Positions 17,978 through 27,279 of a stretch of DNA of 64,000 nt are shown here, in pieces. The number at the start of each line of letters is the position of its first letter. Position 1 is the stretch's first letter. Source of the stretch: Caryophanales bacterium UBA4682 (GTDB taxonomy: Bacteria; Bacillota_I; Bacilli_A; RFN20; CAG-288). A model generated the notes under the pieces. The model searched no databases. It had not been told where the DNA came from and saw nothing but the letters and a program-made list of their open reading frames with translations. The position numbers and the translations under genes are program-made. The stretch lies in the NCBI GenBank assembly GCA_002404995.1, contig DHKY01000006.1, positions 149,543 through 213,542 of the forward strand, read 5' to 3'.

Positions 17978-20900
17978 ATGGATAAAAATCAAGCACTGCG
18001 GCTCTGGGAGAGCCTATATGGAGAGAAGACGATTGCTTATGATTTCGCTGCACAGGAAATCCATAAGGAAGACTATAGGAATACGGATTCCTTCTATTGC
18101 TGGAGAGAGGACTATATCCGTCCTCTGACGAGCGGAGGAAGGAATGTCCCTTCCAATCTCAGGATTGAAAGTCAGTCGAGCTATGATAGGCGACAGGGAA
18201 AGTCCAATTTCCGTATTGGAAACGCAATCTTTGAAGTCCGGAAAGGGAAAAGATTTGGAACCTATGCGCTTTTTGATGTCACTGACCGGAATCATCCTTT
18301 CAATAGGGAACCGAACCTGGACAATCAGAACGAGTTCTATAACCGAAATCGCTTCAATCTGATTTATGGAAAGAAGCAGGAAAGATTCAATCTGAAGAAT
18401 CCATCGTCTATCGGCGAAGCTTATTTCAAGGAGAATACGAAGGATCTTGTCTCGGATCAGCCTATTATCGAGATGCCTTTGGAAGAAGATGGTCCTGCTA
18501 TTCTGAATGAAGTGAAGGAAGAATATTCAATCCACGAACAGGAAGAAAAGAAGGAAGAAGCTCCTATCCAGGATTCTAGGAATTCACCTGCCATGGAAGA
18601 AAAAACGGCAAGTCAGGAACCGATGGAAGAAAAGCTTCTGGAAGAAGCAGAAAAAGAAGCTCCGGTAGCAGAGGAAAAGCAACCAGTCTCTTTAAATGAG
18701 GAAGAAGCCCCGGCTTCGTTGGCTCCTTCTTCTAGTGTAAAGCAGCCGATTTCCTTTGCCGAGGAAGACAGAATCGATGAACTGAATGCAGAGATTCTTT
18801 CGCTTCAGAATGAATTGGATGCTCTTCAGGACAAGATCATCCATCTTGAAAACGAAAACAACGAGCTCAGTAGCAAGAACGAGGAACTGACGGCTTCTTA
18901 TAAAGAGAAGAATGATACTCTATCGGCTAAGGTCTCTTCTTTAAGCGAAGAGGCTTTATCGAAAGCCAAAGAAAAAGAAGAGATCCTTCTCCAATTAGAA
19001 ACTAGGAAGAAAGAAAAAGAAGAAGCCCTGAAACAGACTGAGGCAATATCGTCGTCCTATGATGAAGAGAAGACAAAGCTTCTCAAAGAGAACCAAGAGA
19101 GGCAAAGCCAGCTGACTTGTTATCAGCAAGAGAAGGATAAGCTAAATGAAGAACTCAGTCAGCTGAAAGAAGAGAAGGAAACTCTTTCTTCTTCTTTCGC
19201 TACCTATAAGGAAGAAAGCGAAAAAGACAGAAATCTCGTTTCTGTTTCCTATCAGGAACAGTCTTCTTCTTTGAAGAACGAAAATGAAGAGCTGAAAACC
19301 AAGATTCAGGAAAACGAAACTCGGATTACTTCTTTGGAATCTGCTTTAAGCCAGAAAGAGCAGGAAGCAAGCGATAAGGAAGCACAATCCGCGGCTGCTA
19401 ACTCCTCCCTGCAGGCTGAAAATGACAAACTCAAACAGGAAATCCTTCTTCTCAACGATAGCATTGCAGCTAGGAAGAAGGAGAGGGATGAAAAAAACAA
19501 GAGCTACGATGACCTTGAGAAGAACTACTCCCAGCTCGATGCCCAATCCGTTCTTGTTGATGACCAGAAAGCCCAGCTGGAAGAGGAAATCAAGAATCTG
19601 AATGATTCCCTTCATGATACCAGTAATGAGCTCTATGACATCAAGAACGAGAACGAGAACAACAAACAGGCCATCTTGGATTATCAAAGCCGAATCAAAG
19701 ACAGGACCGAGGAAAACAAGCAGGTTGCCTCTTCTTTGAATGCAAGGAAAGAAGAACGGGATCATAGGAGGAAGACTTCCAGGGATTACAACACCAAGTA
19801 TACGAACCTTCTTTCCGATAATGAAAAAGAAAAAGAGCAATGGGAAAAGGAAAAGAAGGACTATATCCAGGAAATCTCGACTCTGACAGAGGCCAAAGAC
19901 AATCTTAGCAGTCAGCTCGATGACAAGAAGAAGAAGTATCTCTTCTACTTCTCCGGCGGAGATGAAGAATACTATGACTCTTTCCTATTCTATAGGGGAG
20001 ATCACTCCTATCCTTTCGATGAAGAGCATGTTCTCAAAGCAGTCAGCGAAAATCCGTTCTGGAAGCGGAAAGAAGACAAGAATGTCTATCCTCTCCGCGG
20101 ACAGAGGAAAGAAGTCATCGACGAAGATGTCGCTTCTATTGAAAAGAAACGGAAAGCATCGGTACTCAGTGCTCCTGTCTTTGAATATCTTTACGGAAAG
20201 GACAAGAAGGAAGCCTGTGATTTTGCCGGACGTGTCATCAAGAAGGATGATTTCGAACGGGAAGACAGTCCTTATGGCTGGGACTATAAGAGGTATGATC
20301 CGCTCTTAGACGAAAACAAGAAATCAAGCTACTTCATTGCCAATCTTCAGACTAGGAAGGATATTTCCCTGAAAGAACCATTCAAGACTAACGGATACAC
20401 CTACCGGCTTGAAAAAGGCGAACAAGGATACCGCTTCGCTTCCCTTGATGATGTCTATGATATCTATGATCTTCCTAAGGCAAGGGAGATTACCCGTTTC
20501 AATCAGAAGAAGACAACTCCTGTCCTTTACCTCTTTGTCCGGGTCGTACCAAACAGCGGAGAGGAAATCAAAAAAGAAGACCTTTCGGACTTCTTTGATC
20601 TCCTTGATAAGACCGTTCATCGTGCCTGTCCGCTTTCCTTCAGGGAGAGGAAGAGCTCGATGCGCTCTCCTAAGGACAGCTATGCTTTCCTTACCTTCGA
20701 TGGCAGGAAAGAAGGTGCTTATCAGGAAGTGCTGAGCTATGCCACGCTGATCAATTCCTACCGGAATGCCTTCAAGAAAGAGAGAAAGCTCAATGCCATC
20801 CTTGTCTTAGACCAGGTCATGCTTCCCTTCTCTTATCGTCACCTTACGTTCGAAAACAGGCTTACAGAAACCAATGACAGCGACAGGAGAGCAGTCTATT

Positions 20901-21100
20901 ATCATCTTCTCCAGGTTTCCAGGATTGATTCCACAATCAAACGGACCATCCATATCGGACCGGAGATTCTGCCTAGGTTGAACATTCCTAAGGAAAGGCT
21001 TGGAGAGTCCAAGTTCATCAACGGCAATTTTGCCCTGATTTACAACTTCAAAGAGAACTACGTCCTTTACAACTACGGGTACGAAATCAAGAAACAATAG
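17978..21100 (+). CDS. Large coiled-coil protein with duplicated, degenerate HNH-like end domains
   Basis: 1040 residues without a signal peptide or membrane helix. Residues about 1-120 and about 735-830 are copies of one domain, sharing LYG-K-A-DFA-I-K-D-DS-Y-W-Y-PL. The spacing (W..DYI.PLTSGG...SNL) resembles HNH endonuclease domains of the W.IDHI.PLS.GG..NL kind, but the metal and catalytic histidines are missing in both copies, so nuclease activity is unlikely. A Glu/Pro-rich stretch (about 150-255) leads into a long coiled coil (about 255-665). The C-terminal 200 residues are unrecognised. It lies 3 nt after the GH2 gene. Function unknown; a scaffold is the simplest reading. Confidence 0.7.
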   Translation: MDKNQALRLWESLYGEKTIAYDFAAQEIHKEDYRNTDSFYCWREDYIRPLTSGGRNVPSNLRIESQSSYDRRQGKSNFRIGNAIFEVRKGKRFGTYALFDVTDRNHPFNREPNLDNQNEFYNRNRFNLIYGKKQERFNLKNPSSIGEAYFKENTKDLVSDQPIIEMPLEEDGPAILNEVKEEYSIHEQEEKKEEAPIQDSRNSPAMEEKTASQEPMEEKLLEEAEKEAPVAEEKQPVSLNEEEAPASLAPSSSVKQPISFAEEDRIDELNAEILSLQNELDALQDKIIHLENENNELSSKNEELTASYKEKNDTLSAKVSSLSEEALSKAKEKEEILLQLETRKKEKEEALKQTEAISSSYDEEKTKLLKENQERQSQLTCYQQEKDKLNEELSQLKEEKETLSSSFATYKEESEKDRNLVSVSYQEQSSSLKNENEELKTKIQENETRITSLESALSQKEQEASDKEAQSAAANSSLQAENDKLKQEILLLNDSIAARKKERDEKNKSYDDLEKNYSQLDAQSVLVDDQKAQLEEEIKNLNDSLHDTSNELYDIKNENENNKQAILDYQSRIKDRTEENKQVASSLNARKEERDHRRKTSRDYNTKYTNLLSDNEKEKEQWEKEKKDYIQEISTLTEAKDNLSSQLDDKKKKYLFYFSGGDEEYYDSFLFYRGDHSYPFDEEHVLKAVSENPFWKRKEDKNVYPLRGQRKEVIDEDVASIEKKRKASVLSAPVFEYLYGKDKKEACDFAGRVIKKDDFEREDSPYGWDYKRYDPLLDENKKSSYFIANLQTRKDISLKEPFKTNGYTYRLEKGEQGYRFASLDDVYDIYDLPKAREITRFNQKKTTPVLYLFVRVVPNSGEEIKKEDLSDFFDLLDKTVHRACPLSFRERKSSMRSPKDSYAFLTFDGRKEGAYQEVLSYATLINSYRNAFKKERKLNAILVLDQVMLPFSYRHLTFENRLTETNDSDRRAVYYHLLQVSRIDSTIKRTIHIGPEILPRLNIPKERLGESKFINGNFALIYNFKENYVLYNYGYEIKKQ

Positions 21101-21138
21101 AATAATTTCACGTGAAATAGAAAGAGAGAATAGATTAT

Positions 21139-22332
21139 ATGGATATTGTCGAACGCTTTAAATCCTACGTCGAAGTCGATACGAAAGCAGGAGAACCGAA
21201 AGAAGACAGTGCTTCGGATCCTAAAATCCTGAACTTATCCGAAAAGCTCTTAGAGGAACTACAGAAACTGAATCCGGATGAGATTTCCGTCAACCGCTTT
21301 GGCATCGTCGATGCAAAGTTCAAAGGAATTGGAGACAAGCCTAGGATTGCTCTTCTTGCCCACAGGGACACATCACCGCAAGCTAGCGATACGAATGTCA
21401 AAACCAAAATCGATGTCTATGAAGGCAAGGATATTGTCTTAGGCGATGGAAAGGTCCTGTCCGAAAAGGAATTCCCGCTCTTAGCCCGTTCCCTTCATCA
21501 TTCCATCATCCATAGCGATGGAACGACCTTATTAGGAGGAGACGATAAAGCCGGTATTGCGATTATCAGGGATAGCTTAACGGATATTATTGAGAACAAG
21601 ATTCCGCATCGTCCGCTTGAAATCATCTTTACTACCGATGAGGAAATCGGTGTCGATGCCGAACATGTCTCAAGGGAAATCGTTCAAGCAAAGTATGGCT
21701 ATACCATTGATGGCGGAGACAACAGCGCCGTCAATATCGAGACCTTCACGGCAAAAAGCAGGAAAGTCCATATCAATGGAAAGTCCATTCATCCAGGTGA
21801 AGCGAAAGACAAGCTTGTCTCGGCTGTCAATGTCGCCATTGACTTCCAGAACGCTCTTCCGAAGTATCTTCGTCCGGAACATACGGAAAACAAGGAGCCT
21901 TTCTATCATCTCTGCTCTTTGACCGGGAATGAAGAACATGCCGAGATGGATTACATCATCCGTTCCTTCAACGAACAGGAAATCAAGAGTCTTGCTGATC
22001 TAGCCTTATTCACAGCAAAGAGAAGGAATGAGCTCTTCAAAGAGGAAATCATCCAGGTTGAGATTGCTGATCAATATCACAACAGGAAGACAGTCTTAGA
22101 TAAGTATCCGGAAATCGTCAAAGAAAGGAAGGATGCCTATCAGAAGCTGAACAGGCCTGCTATTGAAGTTGCCGTCCGTGGCGGAACCACAGGAAGCCAG
22201 CTCTCCTTCAAGGGGCTGCCTTGTCCGAATCTTGGAACCGGTGATTATAACAGGCATGGTCCTTATGAATATGTCGACATCGACCAGAGGAAGCAGAGGT
22301 CTCTGGTTGTTAAGGAACTAAGGAAAGCCTAG
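21139..22332 (+). CDS. pepT: Peptidase T (tripeptide aminopeptidase)
   Basis: Cytosolic M20-family zinc aminopeptidase removing N-terminal residues from tripeptides; 397 residues, normal length. Metal site LLAH-x-DT (about 73-78), LLGGDDKAGIA (about 134-144) and catalytic TTDEEIG (about 171-177) are all present, with the C-terminal GGTTGSQLSFKGLPCPN (about 352-368). AGG codons sit at the Met of AHMDT (21364-21366) and NMHG (22252-22254). AGAGAGAATAG upstream gives a weak ribosome site. It completes digestion of peptides brought in by the Opp system. Confidence 0.94.
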   Translation: MDIVERFKSYVEVDTKAGEPKEDSASDPKILNLSEKLLEELQKLNPDEISVNRFGIVDAKFKGIGDKPRIALLAHRDTSPQASDTNVKTKIDVYEGKDIVLGDGKVLSEKEFPLLARSLHHSIIHSDGTTLLGGDDKAGIAIIRDSLTDIIENKIPHRPLEIIFTTDEEIGVDAEHVSREIVQAKYGYTIDGGDNSAVNIETFTAKSRKVHINGKSIHPGEAKDKLVSAVNVAIDFQNALPKYLRPEHTENKEPFYHLCSLTGNEEHAEMDYIIRSFNEQEIKSLADLALFTAKRRNELFKEEIIQVEIADQYHNRKTVLDKYPEIVKERKDAYQKLNRPAIEVAVRGGTTGSQLSFKGLPCPNLGTGDYNRHGPYEYVDIDQRKQRSLVVKELRKA

Positions 22333-22336
22333 AAGC

Positions 22337-22350
22337 TGGAAGCGTTTACA
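22337..22350 (+). promoter_or_regulatory. LacI/CcpA-like operator upstream of the subtilase gene
   Basis: TGGAAGCGTTTACA matches TGWAANCGNTNWCA at 13 of 14 positions. It lies about 100 nt upstream of a TATAAT at 22444-22449 that probably serves the protease. Confidence 0.55.
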
Positions 22351-22443
22351 CAAACCTAGAAAATTGTAAGAAAACTGCCTGTTTTTCCTAAAAACCCAAA
22401 GAAAATTCAACAAAAGAAAGAAAAACGAACAAAAAGCCCTATA

Positions 22444-22449
22444 TATAAT
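22444..22449 (+). promoter_or_regulatory. -10 element of subtilase promoter
   Basis: TATAAT in an otherwise A-rich intergenic stretch; no good -35 is visible. The leader would be about 95 nt and ends with AAGGAGGATGACAAG before ATG. Confidence 0.5.
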
Positions 22450-22549
22450 AGGTTTAAGAAAAGAAGCTTTGGCTTTTCAACAGGCAAAAAGGTAGTTAAA
22501 ATTAAAAACTGAAACTATTTCGTTTTATCCGTTTAAGGAGGATGACAAG

Positions 22550-25500
22550 ATGAAAAAACTTTTTACTGTCTTATCTTTCGGTACGATGCTTGCCTTATCT
22601 GCCATCAGCTACAAGACTGGAAGCGGCTTAGATTTATCTGAGATTGCTCCGGAAGCTGAGAAAAGCACGTATAGGATTACCGTTGCCGGAGATGTCAAGA
22701 AGAATCCGTACCAGGCCCGAATCGAAAAGAACCGCGTTCTGAATGAAATCAAATACCGCCTCCCTGCTGATTCTTACACCATTACCTATGATTACGATAC
22801 TCTGTTCAATGGCTTTGCAATTGAAGTCAAGAACGATGCCGCTTCTCAGATCCTGAAGCAGATCACCGGTGTTAAAAGCGTCGAGCTTTCTCATCGTTAT
22901 GCTGCTCCCGAAGAGACCTCTTCCTATGGAACAGAGGATAATGGAGTCTCCGCTCAGGATGCTTCTACAAGCCAGTACAACCAGAACAAGGAACTGAAGC
23001 TTAAGAACTATTCTGCGGAAACCAGGCGTGTAACCAAAGATATCCTTGGCTCTGATGCAAAGAGGGGCAAAGGCATCAAAATCGGTATCATGGATACCGG
23101 TTTATACCTCAACCAGGTCGAGGGAACAAGCCAGCGTACTGCCTTAGAACAGAACCCGCCGAAGGAAAACGGCAAGAGTCTTTTGAATGCTGCTGCCTTC
23201 AAGGATTTAAGCGATGATGAAGTCGCCTCTGATGGCTGGCATAACAAAGAAGAAGTCTCAGCTAGGTTCAAAGACAAAAACGGAACGGTCAAGGCTCCGG
23301 ATTTCACTTATATCAATAAGAAAATTCCGTTTGCAATCGATGTTGCCGATGTCGACAACAATGTCGATCCGACCGGCGGCACCGAGGACAACGTCCATGG
23401 TACCCATGTTGCTTCTTTGGCTGCTTCCAATGGTGATGAGTTCCAGGGTATCGCTCCGGAAGCCCAGGTTGCTATCTTCAAAGTCTTCGGAAATAATTCT
23501 TCCGGTGCAACCGATGCATCTGTCAGCAAGGCTTTGGAATACGCTGCCCAGAGGAAACTCGATGTTGTCAACCTTTCCTTAGGCTCTGACTTGGATGAAT
23601 TCCGTTCTTCTACTAGCACTTCCACCCAGAATGCAATCAAAGCCTGCGAAGAAGCTGGCGTTATTGTCAACTTCGCTGCTGGAAACGCCGGTAAGTCTAC
23701 CTATGCTGGTGACACCGGTTATTCTGATTGGACAACCGATGATGTCGAAACCGGTATCTTAGGAAGCTATGCCTTAAGGGATGAAAAGACCAATGTCATC
23801 GCTGCTTCGAACCCGGAACGTGCCTTCTTTGATTCCGTCATGGTCGTTGGCGGAAATGCCGTTTCCTTCTCGGATCAGGTTACCAACCGTCGTGGCAGGG
23901 AAGACAAAGACAAATATCAGACCGAGCATCCGCTTACGGAACTCTTAGGCGGCGAAAAGCAGAAAGAATTATCCTATGTCCGTATCGGCGGCTATGGCGA
24001 CGATACCGATTATCAGGCTGCGGAAGCTGCTGGACATTCTGTCAAAGACAAGATTGCGGTTGTCGACCGTGGTAGCTCCACCTTCCGTGATAAGGCTACT
24101 TTCGCTGTTAAGAACGAAGCGGCTGCTTTGATTATCATCAACAACGTTCCTGGTGTTACTTTCAACAGGAATATGGATTTCAACGGCTATAAGCCGGATA
24201 TTCCGGTTGTCTTTGTCTTCCAGAGCACTGGTTCTTACTTTGGTGCTGCTAATAGCGAAGGTAAGCTTACTCTTGCTCAGAATACGGTCAGGGAATCTCC
24301 TTCCGGCGGTGTTTATGCTTCCTTCTCCTCCGATGGCTCGGATGCTAACCTTGATATCTCTCCGACCATCTCCGCTCCTGGCTATCAGATCATCGGCGCT
24401 ATCCAGGCCGATAAGCATGGTCAGACTTCCGATGGCACTACCATTGATACTTCTTACCTCTATGGCTATGAGTACTTCGATGGTACTTCTATGGCTACTC
24501 CGAATCTTACTGGTGCCTTTGCTGTTGCTTTGAGCCAGCATAAGGATGATGCCGACTATGCAACCTATAAGAAAAACCTTTCTAGGATTGCTAGGTCTAC
24601 TGCGGACTCTCTCCATGATTCCTCTACCGAAAAGCAGAATGCTTCTATCCGTATCCAGGGTGCTGGACGTATCAACGTCAAACGTATCCTTGATTCGGGA
24701 AACTATGTTACGACCGAGCTCAATAAACTCGACGATGGCACTACCTTCGGAGATGCTAAGGCTGAGCTTGCCAACAATGGAACTCTGAACACTGATTTAT
24801 CTCAGAACAAAGAAGCCTATATCGAGATTCCGTATACGATTCATAATACAAGCGACAAGGAGCAGACTTACACTCCGTCTCTTAATCTTCAGATTCCGCT
24901 TCTCCGTACTCAGGTCACCAAAGCCCAGTACGATAAAGAGGATTCCACTGGAAACACCAAGGATACTCCGGAAAGCTTGATTGATCAGATTACGAGGTCT
25001 GTTCTCGATGACGCTGTGACGGTTACCGATGATGCTTATCAGGGATCTTCCAAGGGTCAGGTTACGGTTGCCGCTAACAGCACGAAATCTGGAACCAGGA
25101 AAGTCCGTATCGATAATCTCCACTATGAACGTAAGTTCACAACGGATGAATCCTTCACGGAGAGCTTCTCTGGTACGTTACGCGAATACTTCGCAAAGTA
25201 TTTCAAGAATGCAGGCGGAAGCTATGTCGAAGGATTCCTTTCCTTCAAGAACTCTGCTTCTACTGCCGATAAGAACTTAGACCTCAATATTCCGTATCTT
25301 GGATTCTATGGCGATTACACCAAAGGGGATGCGGTCGAACCGTTCTCCGATGAGAAGGAACAGAACCACGTCTATACTTCTGAACTCATCGATTCCCGCA
25401 GGAAGAACCTGACTGGAACCTATGCAAAGAGCAAAGCCTACACGGGTTCTACTCTGGCCTTACATGGTGGCAAAGTCACCGATAGTGTTATCAGCAAGAT

Positions 25501-26695
25501 CGGTTCGCTTGATACTGCTGCTAGGAAGACCATCAACTCCGAATTCCAGGTTCCGTTTGCCGATGGAAATAACCTTGATACCATCTATGCTGGTTCAGCT
25601 GGTTATTCCGATCATATCGTTGCCACCTTCTTCGTAAATCGTACGATTGCCGATTCTAGCTACACCATCAAGAATGTTAGCGGAGCAACTGTCTCTACTG
25701 GTAAGATCAAGCTTCTCAGGAGCTATGGTGGTACCTTCCAGGCTATCGATAATCAGGGTAGGCTTTACAAGTCCTGGCTCAATGAATCCAGGAACGTCAG
25801 CCGTGGCTTCATCGATATCGACCTCTCTTCCTTAGCCGAAGGTAACTACACGCTGAACTTCTCCTTCACTCCGCTTGCAACAAACATTGCCCAGCAGAGC
25901 AAGGATTACAAACTCGTCATCGATAAGTCGACTGCTACTGCTTCTGGATACAAGCTTGCTACCACGAAACGTGGAACGACTCAGCTTTCTTTGAATACGG
26001 ATGCCGACTATGTCTCTGCCGGCGGAAGCACGGTTACCACCAATGAAGGCGTTGCAACCTTCAATGTCACGGACTCCAGGGAAAAGAACGACAAGATCTA
26101 TGCCCAGCTTTCCAACTATGCTGGCAACACAACTGGATTTGTTGCTCATCCGAGCGATTACTCTGTCTCTGTGATCTCTGAGGACTTAAAGAACGATAAG
26201 TATGACTTCGTCTACAGGCAGACCAATCTGGATTCCAACTACATCTACTTCGACGTTTCTCTGACTGGTGCTAAGAACGAAGATATCAATCCGACCAAGG
26301 ATTACACGATTCTGATCCATGTCGGTGCCGGTCTGAACTTAAATGATCTTGAAATTTACGTCGATGATGCGGAATCTGCCTTCACGTATGACGCAAATAC
26401 CGGATTCGTTACTCTGGTCAGGCCTAAGAAGGCTGTCTCTGTCTCCAGGAACTATTGCCCGGTTGCCTTAGATGCAGCTCCAAAGACTGCTACGGAAGCC
26501 AACAACGCGGATACTCCGTCTCATGATTCCTCTAGCCAGCAGCCATCTACTCCGAGCTCTGAGCCGACTTCTGCTAGCGGAAAGAAGGGCTGCGGAGGAT
26601 CGGTCATTGTTGCTTCTTCCTTAACTGGTGCTCTTGGCTTATTAGCCGCTGGATTAGCTGTCCGTGCACTTGGCAAAAAGAAGAAAGAAGACTAA
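22550..26695 (+). CDS. Cell-surface S8 (subtilisin-like) serine protease
   Basis: 1381-residue secreted protease. A signal peptide (1-20) is followed by an inhibitor-I9-like propeptide (about 40-120). The catalytic triad is Asp182 (GIMDTG), His283 (VHGTHVA) and Ser647 (DGTSMATP). A protease-associated (PA) domain (about 475-600) is inserted between His and Ser, as in C5a-peptidase-like surface enzymes. The C-terminal half contains beta-sandwich domains. The end has a Ser/Pro-rich linker, KKGCGGS, one hydrophobic helix and KKKKED, an anchor without LPXTG. Strong AAGGAGG. It probably feeds the Opp importer downstream. Confidence 0.93.
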   Translation: MKKLFTVLSFGTMLALSAISYKTGSGLDLSEIAPEAEKSTYRITVAGDVKKNPYQARIEKNRVLNEIKYRLPADSYTITYDYDTLFNGFAIEVKNDAASQILKQITGVKSVELSHRYAAPEETSSYGTEDNGVSAQDASTSQYNQNKELKLKNYSAETRRVTKDILGSDAKRGKGIKIGIMDTGLYLNQVEGTSQRTALEQNPPKENGKSLLNAAAFKDLSDDEVASDGWHNKEEVSARFKDKNGTVKAPDFTYINKKIPFAIDVADVDNNVDPTGGTEDNVHGTHVASLAASNGDEFQGIAPEAQVAIFKVFGNNSSGATDASVSKALEYAAQRKLDVVNLSLGSDLDEFRSSTSTSTQNAIKACEEAGVIVNFAAGNAGKSTYAGDTGYSDWTTDDVETGILGSYALRDEKTNVIAASNPERAFFDSVMVVGGNAVSFSDQVTNRRGREDKDKYQTEHPLTELLGGEKQKELSYVRIGGYGDDTDYQAAEAAGHSVKDKIAVVDRGSSTFRDKATFAVKNEAAALIIINNVPGVTFNRNMDFNGYKPDIPVVFVFQSTGSYFGAANSEGKLTLAQNTVRESPSGGVYASFSSDGSDANLDISPTISAPGYQIIGAIQADKHGQTSDGTTIDTSYLYGYEYFDGTSMATPNLTGAFAVALSQHKDDADYATYKKNLSRIARSTADSLHDSSTEKQNASIRIQGAGRINVKRILDSGNYVTTELNKLDDGTTFGDAKAELANNGTLNTDLSQNKEAYIEIPYTIHNTSDKEQTYTPSLNLQIPLLRTQVTKAQYDKEDSTGNTKDTPESLIDQITRSVLDDAVTVTDDAYQGSSKGQVTVAANSTKSGTRKVRIDNLHYERKFTTDESFTESFSGTLREYFAKYFKNAGGSYVEGFLSFKNSASTADKNLDLNIPYLGFYGDYTKGDAVEPFSDEKEQNHVYTSELIDSRRKNLTGTYAKSKAYTGSTLALHGGKVTDSVISKIGSLDTAARKTINSEFQVPFADGNNLDTIYAGSAGYSDHIVATFFVNRTIADSSYTIKNVSGATVSTGKIKLLRSYGGTFQAIDNQGRLYKSWLNESRNVSRGFIDIDLSSLAEGNYTLNFSFTPLATNIAQQSKDYKLVIDKSTATASGYKLATTKRGTTQLSLNTDADYVSAGGSTVTTNEGVATFNVTDSREKNDKIYAQLSNYAGNTTGFVAHPSDYSVSVISEDLKNDKYDFVYRQTNLDSNYIYFDVSLTGAKNEDINPTKDYTILIHVGAGLNLNDLEIYVDDAESAFTYDANTGFVTLVRPKKAVSVSRNYCPVALDAAPKTATEANNADTPSHDSSSQQPSTPSSEPTSASGKKGCGGSVIVASSLTGALGLLAAGLAVRALGKKKKED

Positions 26696-26718
26696 TCCGA
26701 TTCGTTTCTGCTAATCAA

Positions 26719-26750
26719 AAGGCCTGGCTGAATCTCAGCTAGGCCTTTCT
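26719..26750 (+). terminator. Intrinsic terminator after subtilase gene
   Basis: AGGCCTGGCTGA paired with TCAGCTAGGCCT (one G-T pair), 3-nt loop, then TTCTTTC. Confidence 0.82.
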
Positions 26751-26765
26751 TTCAAGGAAAACACA

Positions 26766-27146
26766 ATGAGGATTTCACCAGAAACAAAGAAAAAAATCAT
26801 CACTTGGTCCGTACTGATCTTCCTATCTGTACTTTCCATCCTTCTTTGCTGCTTCGTAGCGAAAAGGGGGCTTTCCGATTGCTTTATTATCCCAGGTGCT
26901 GCTTATCTTATCTTTGCTGTTCTTGCCTTTATCGAACGTGCGGGAACGTTTGATATCTTTACTTACCAATTCCAGAACCTGGTGAACTCCTTCCGAAAAG
27001 GCTCACCAAAAAGATACGATAATGCCGGAGATTATAAGAGGGCAAAGAAGCGGCTTCGTGAAGGAAGCCAGTTTGACTATCTTCCCTATCTGATTCTCGG
27101 TGGCGCTTATTTGATTGTCGGAATTGTTTTAGCGTTTGTATTATAG
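26766..27146 (+). CDS. Small membrane protein, possibly DUF3899 family
   Basis: 126 residues with three predicted helices (about 12-32, 39-57 and 106-126) and a basic cytoplasmic loop (about 75-102). 'FIERAGTFDIFTYQF' near residues 57-71 resembles the conserved segment I remember from DUF3899 proteins of Firmicutes and mollicutes. AAGGAAAAC precedes the ATG. It sits alone between the subtilase terminator and the opp promoter. Function unknown. Confidence 0.6.
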   Translation: MRISPETKKKIITWSVLIFLSVLSILLCCFVAKRGLSDCFIIPGAAYLIFAVLAFIERAGTFDIFTYQFQNLVNSFRKGSPKRYDNAGDYKRAKKRLREGSQFDYLPYLILGGAYLIVGIVLAFVL

Positions 27147-27164
27147 GTTAGAAAGCGGTATCAT
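27136..27164 (+). promoter_or_regulatory. Candidate opp promoter overlapped by LacI/CcpA-like operator
   Basis: TTGTAT (27136-27141), 17-nt spacer, TATCAT (27159-27164). AGAAAGCGGTATCA (27150-27163, 13 of 14 to TGWAANCGNTNWCA) covers the spacer and -10. A second possible start is the extended -10 TGGTAAGAT at 27217-27225. Confidence 0.5.
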
Positions 27165-27279
27165 ATATTGCTATGCGCTCTTCTTTTCCGGTTTTCCGGA
27201 ATACCCTTTTCTGTTATGGTAAGATAAGTTGATAAATTGCCGTCCACTCTATATTTTTATATTTAGGAGGAAAACGAAA

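Noticed and set aside
18540..19900. Glu/Lys-rich stretch as a tandem DNA repeat
   Set aside because: It is low-complexity coiled-coil coding sequence without a fixed repeat unit.
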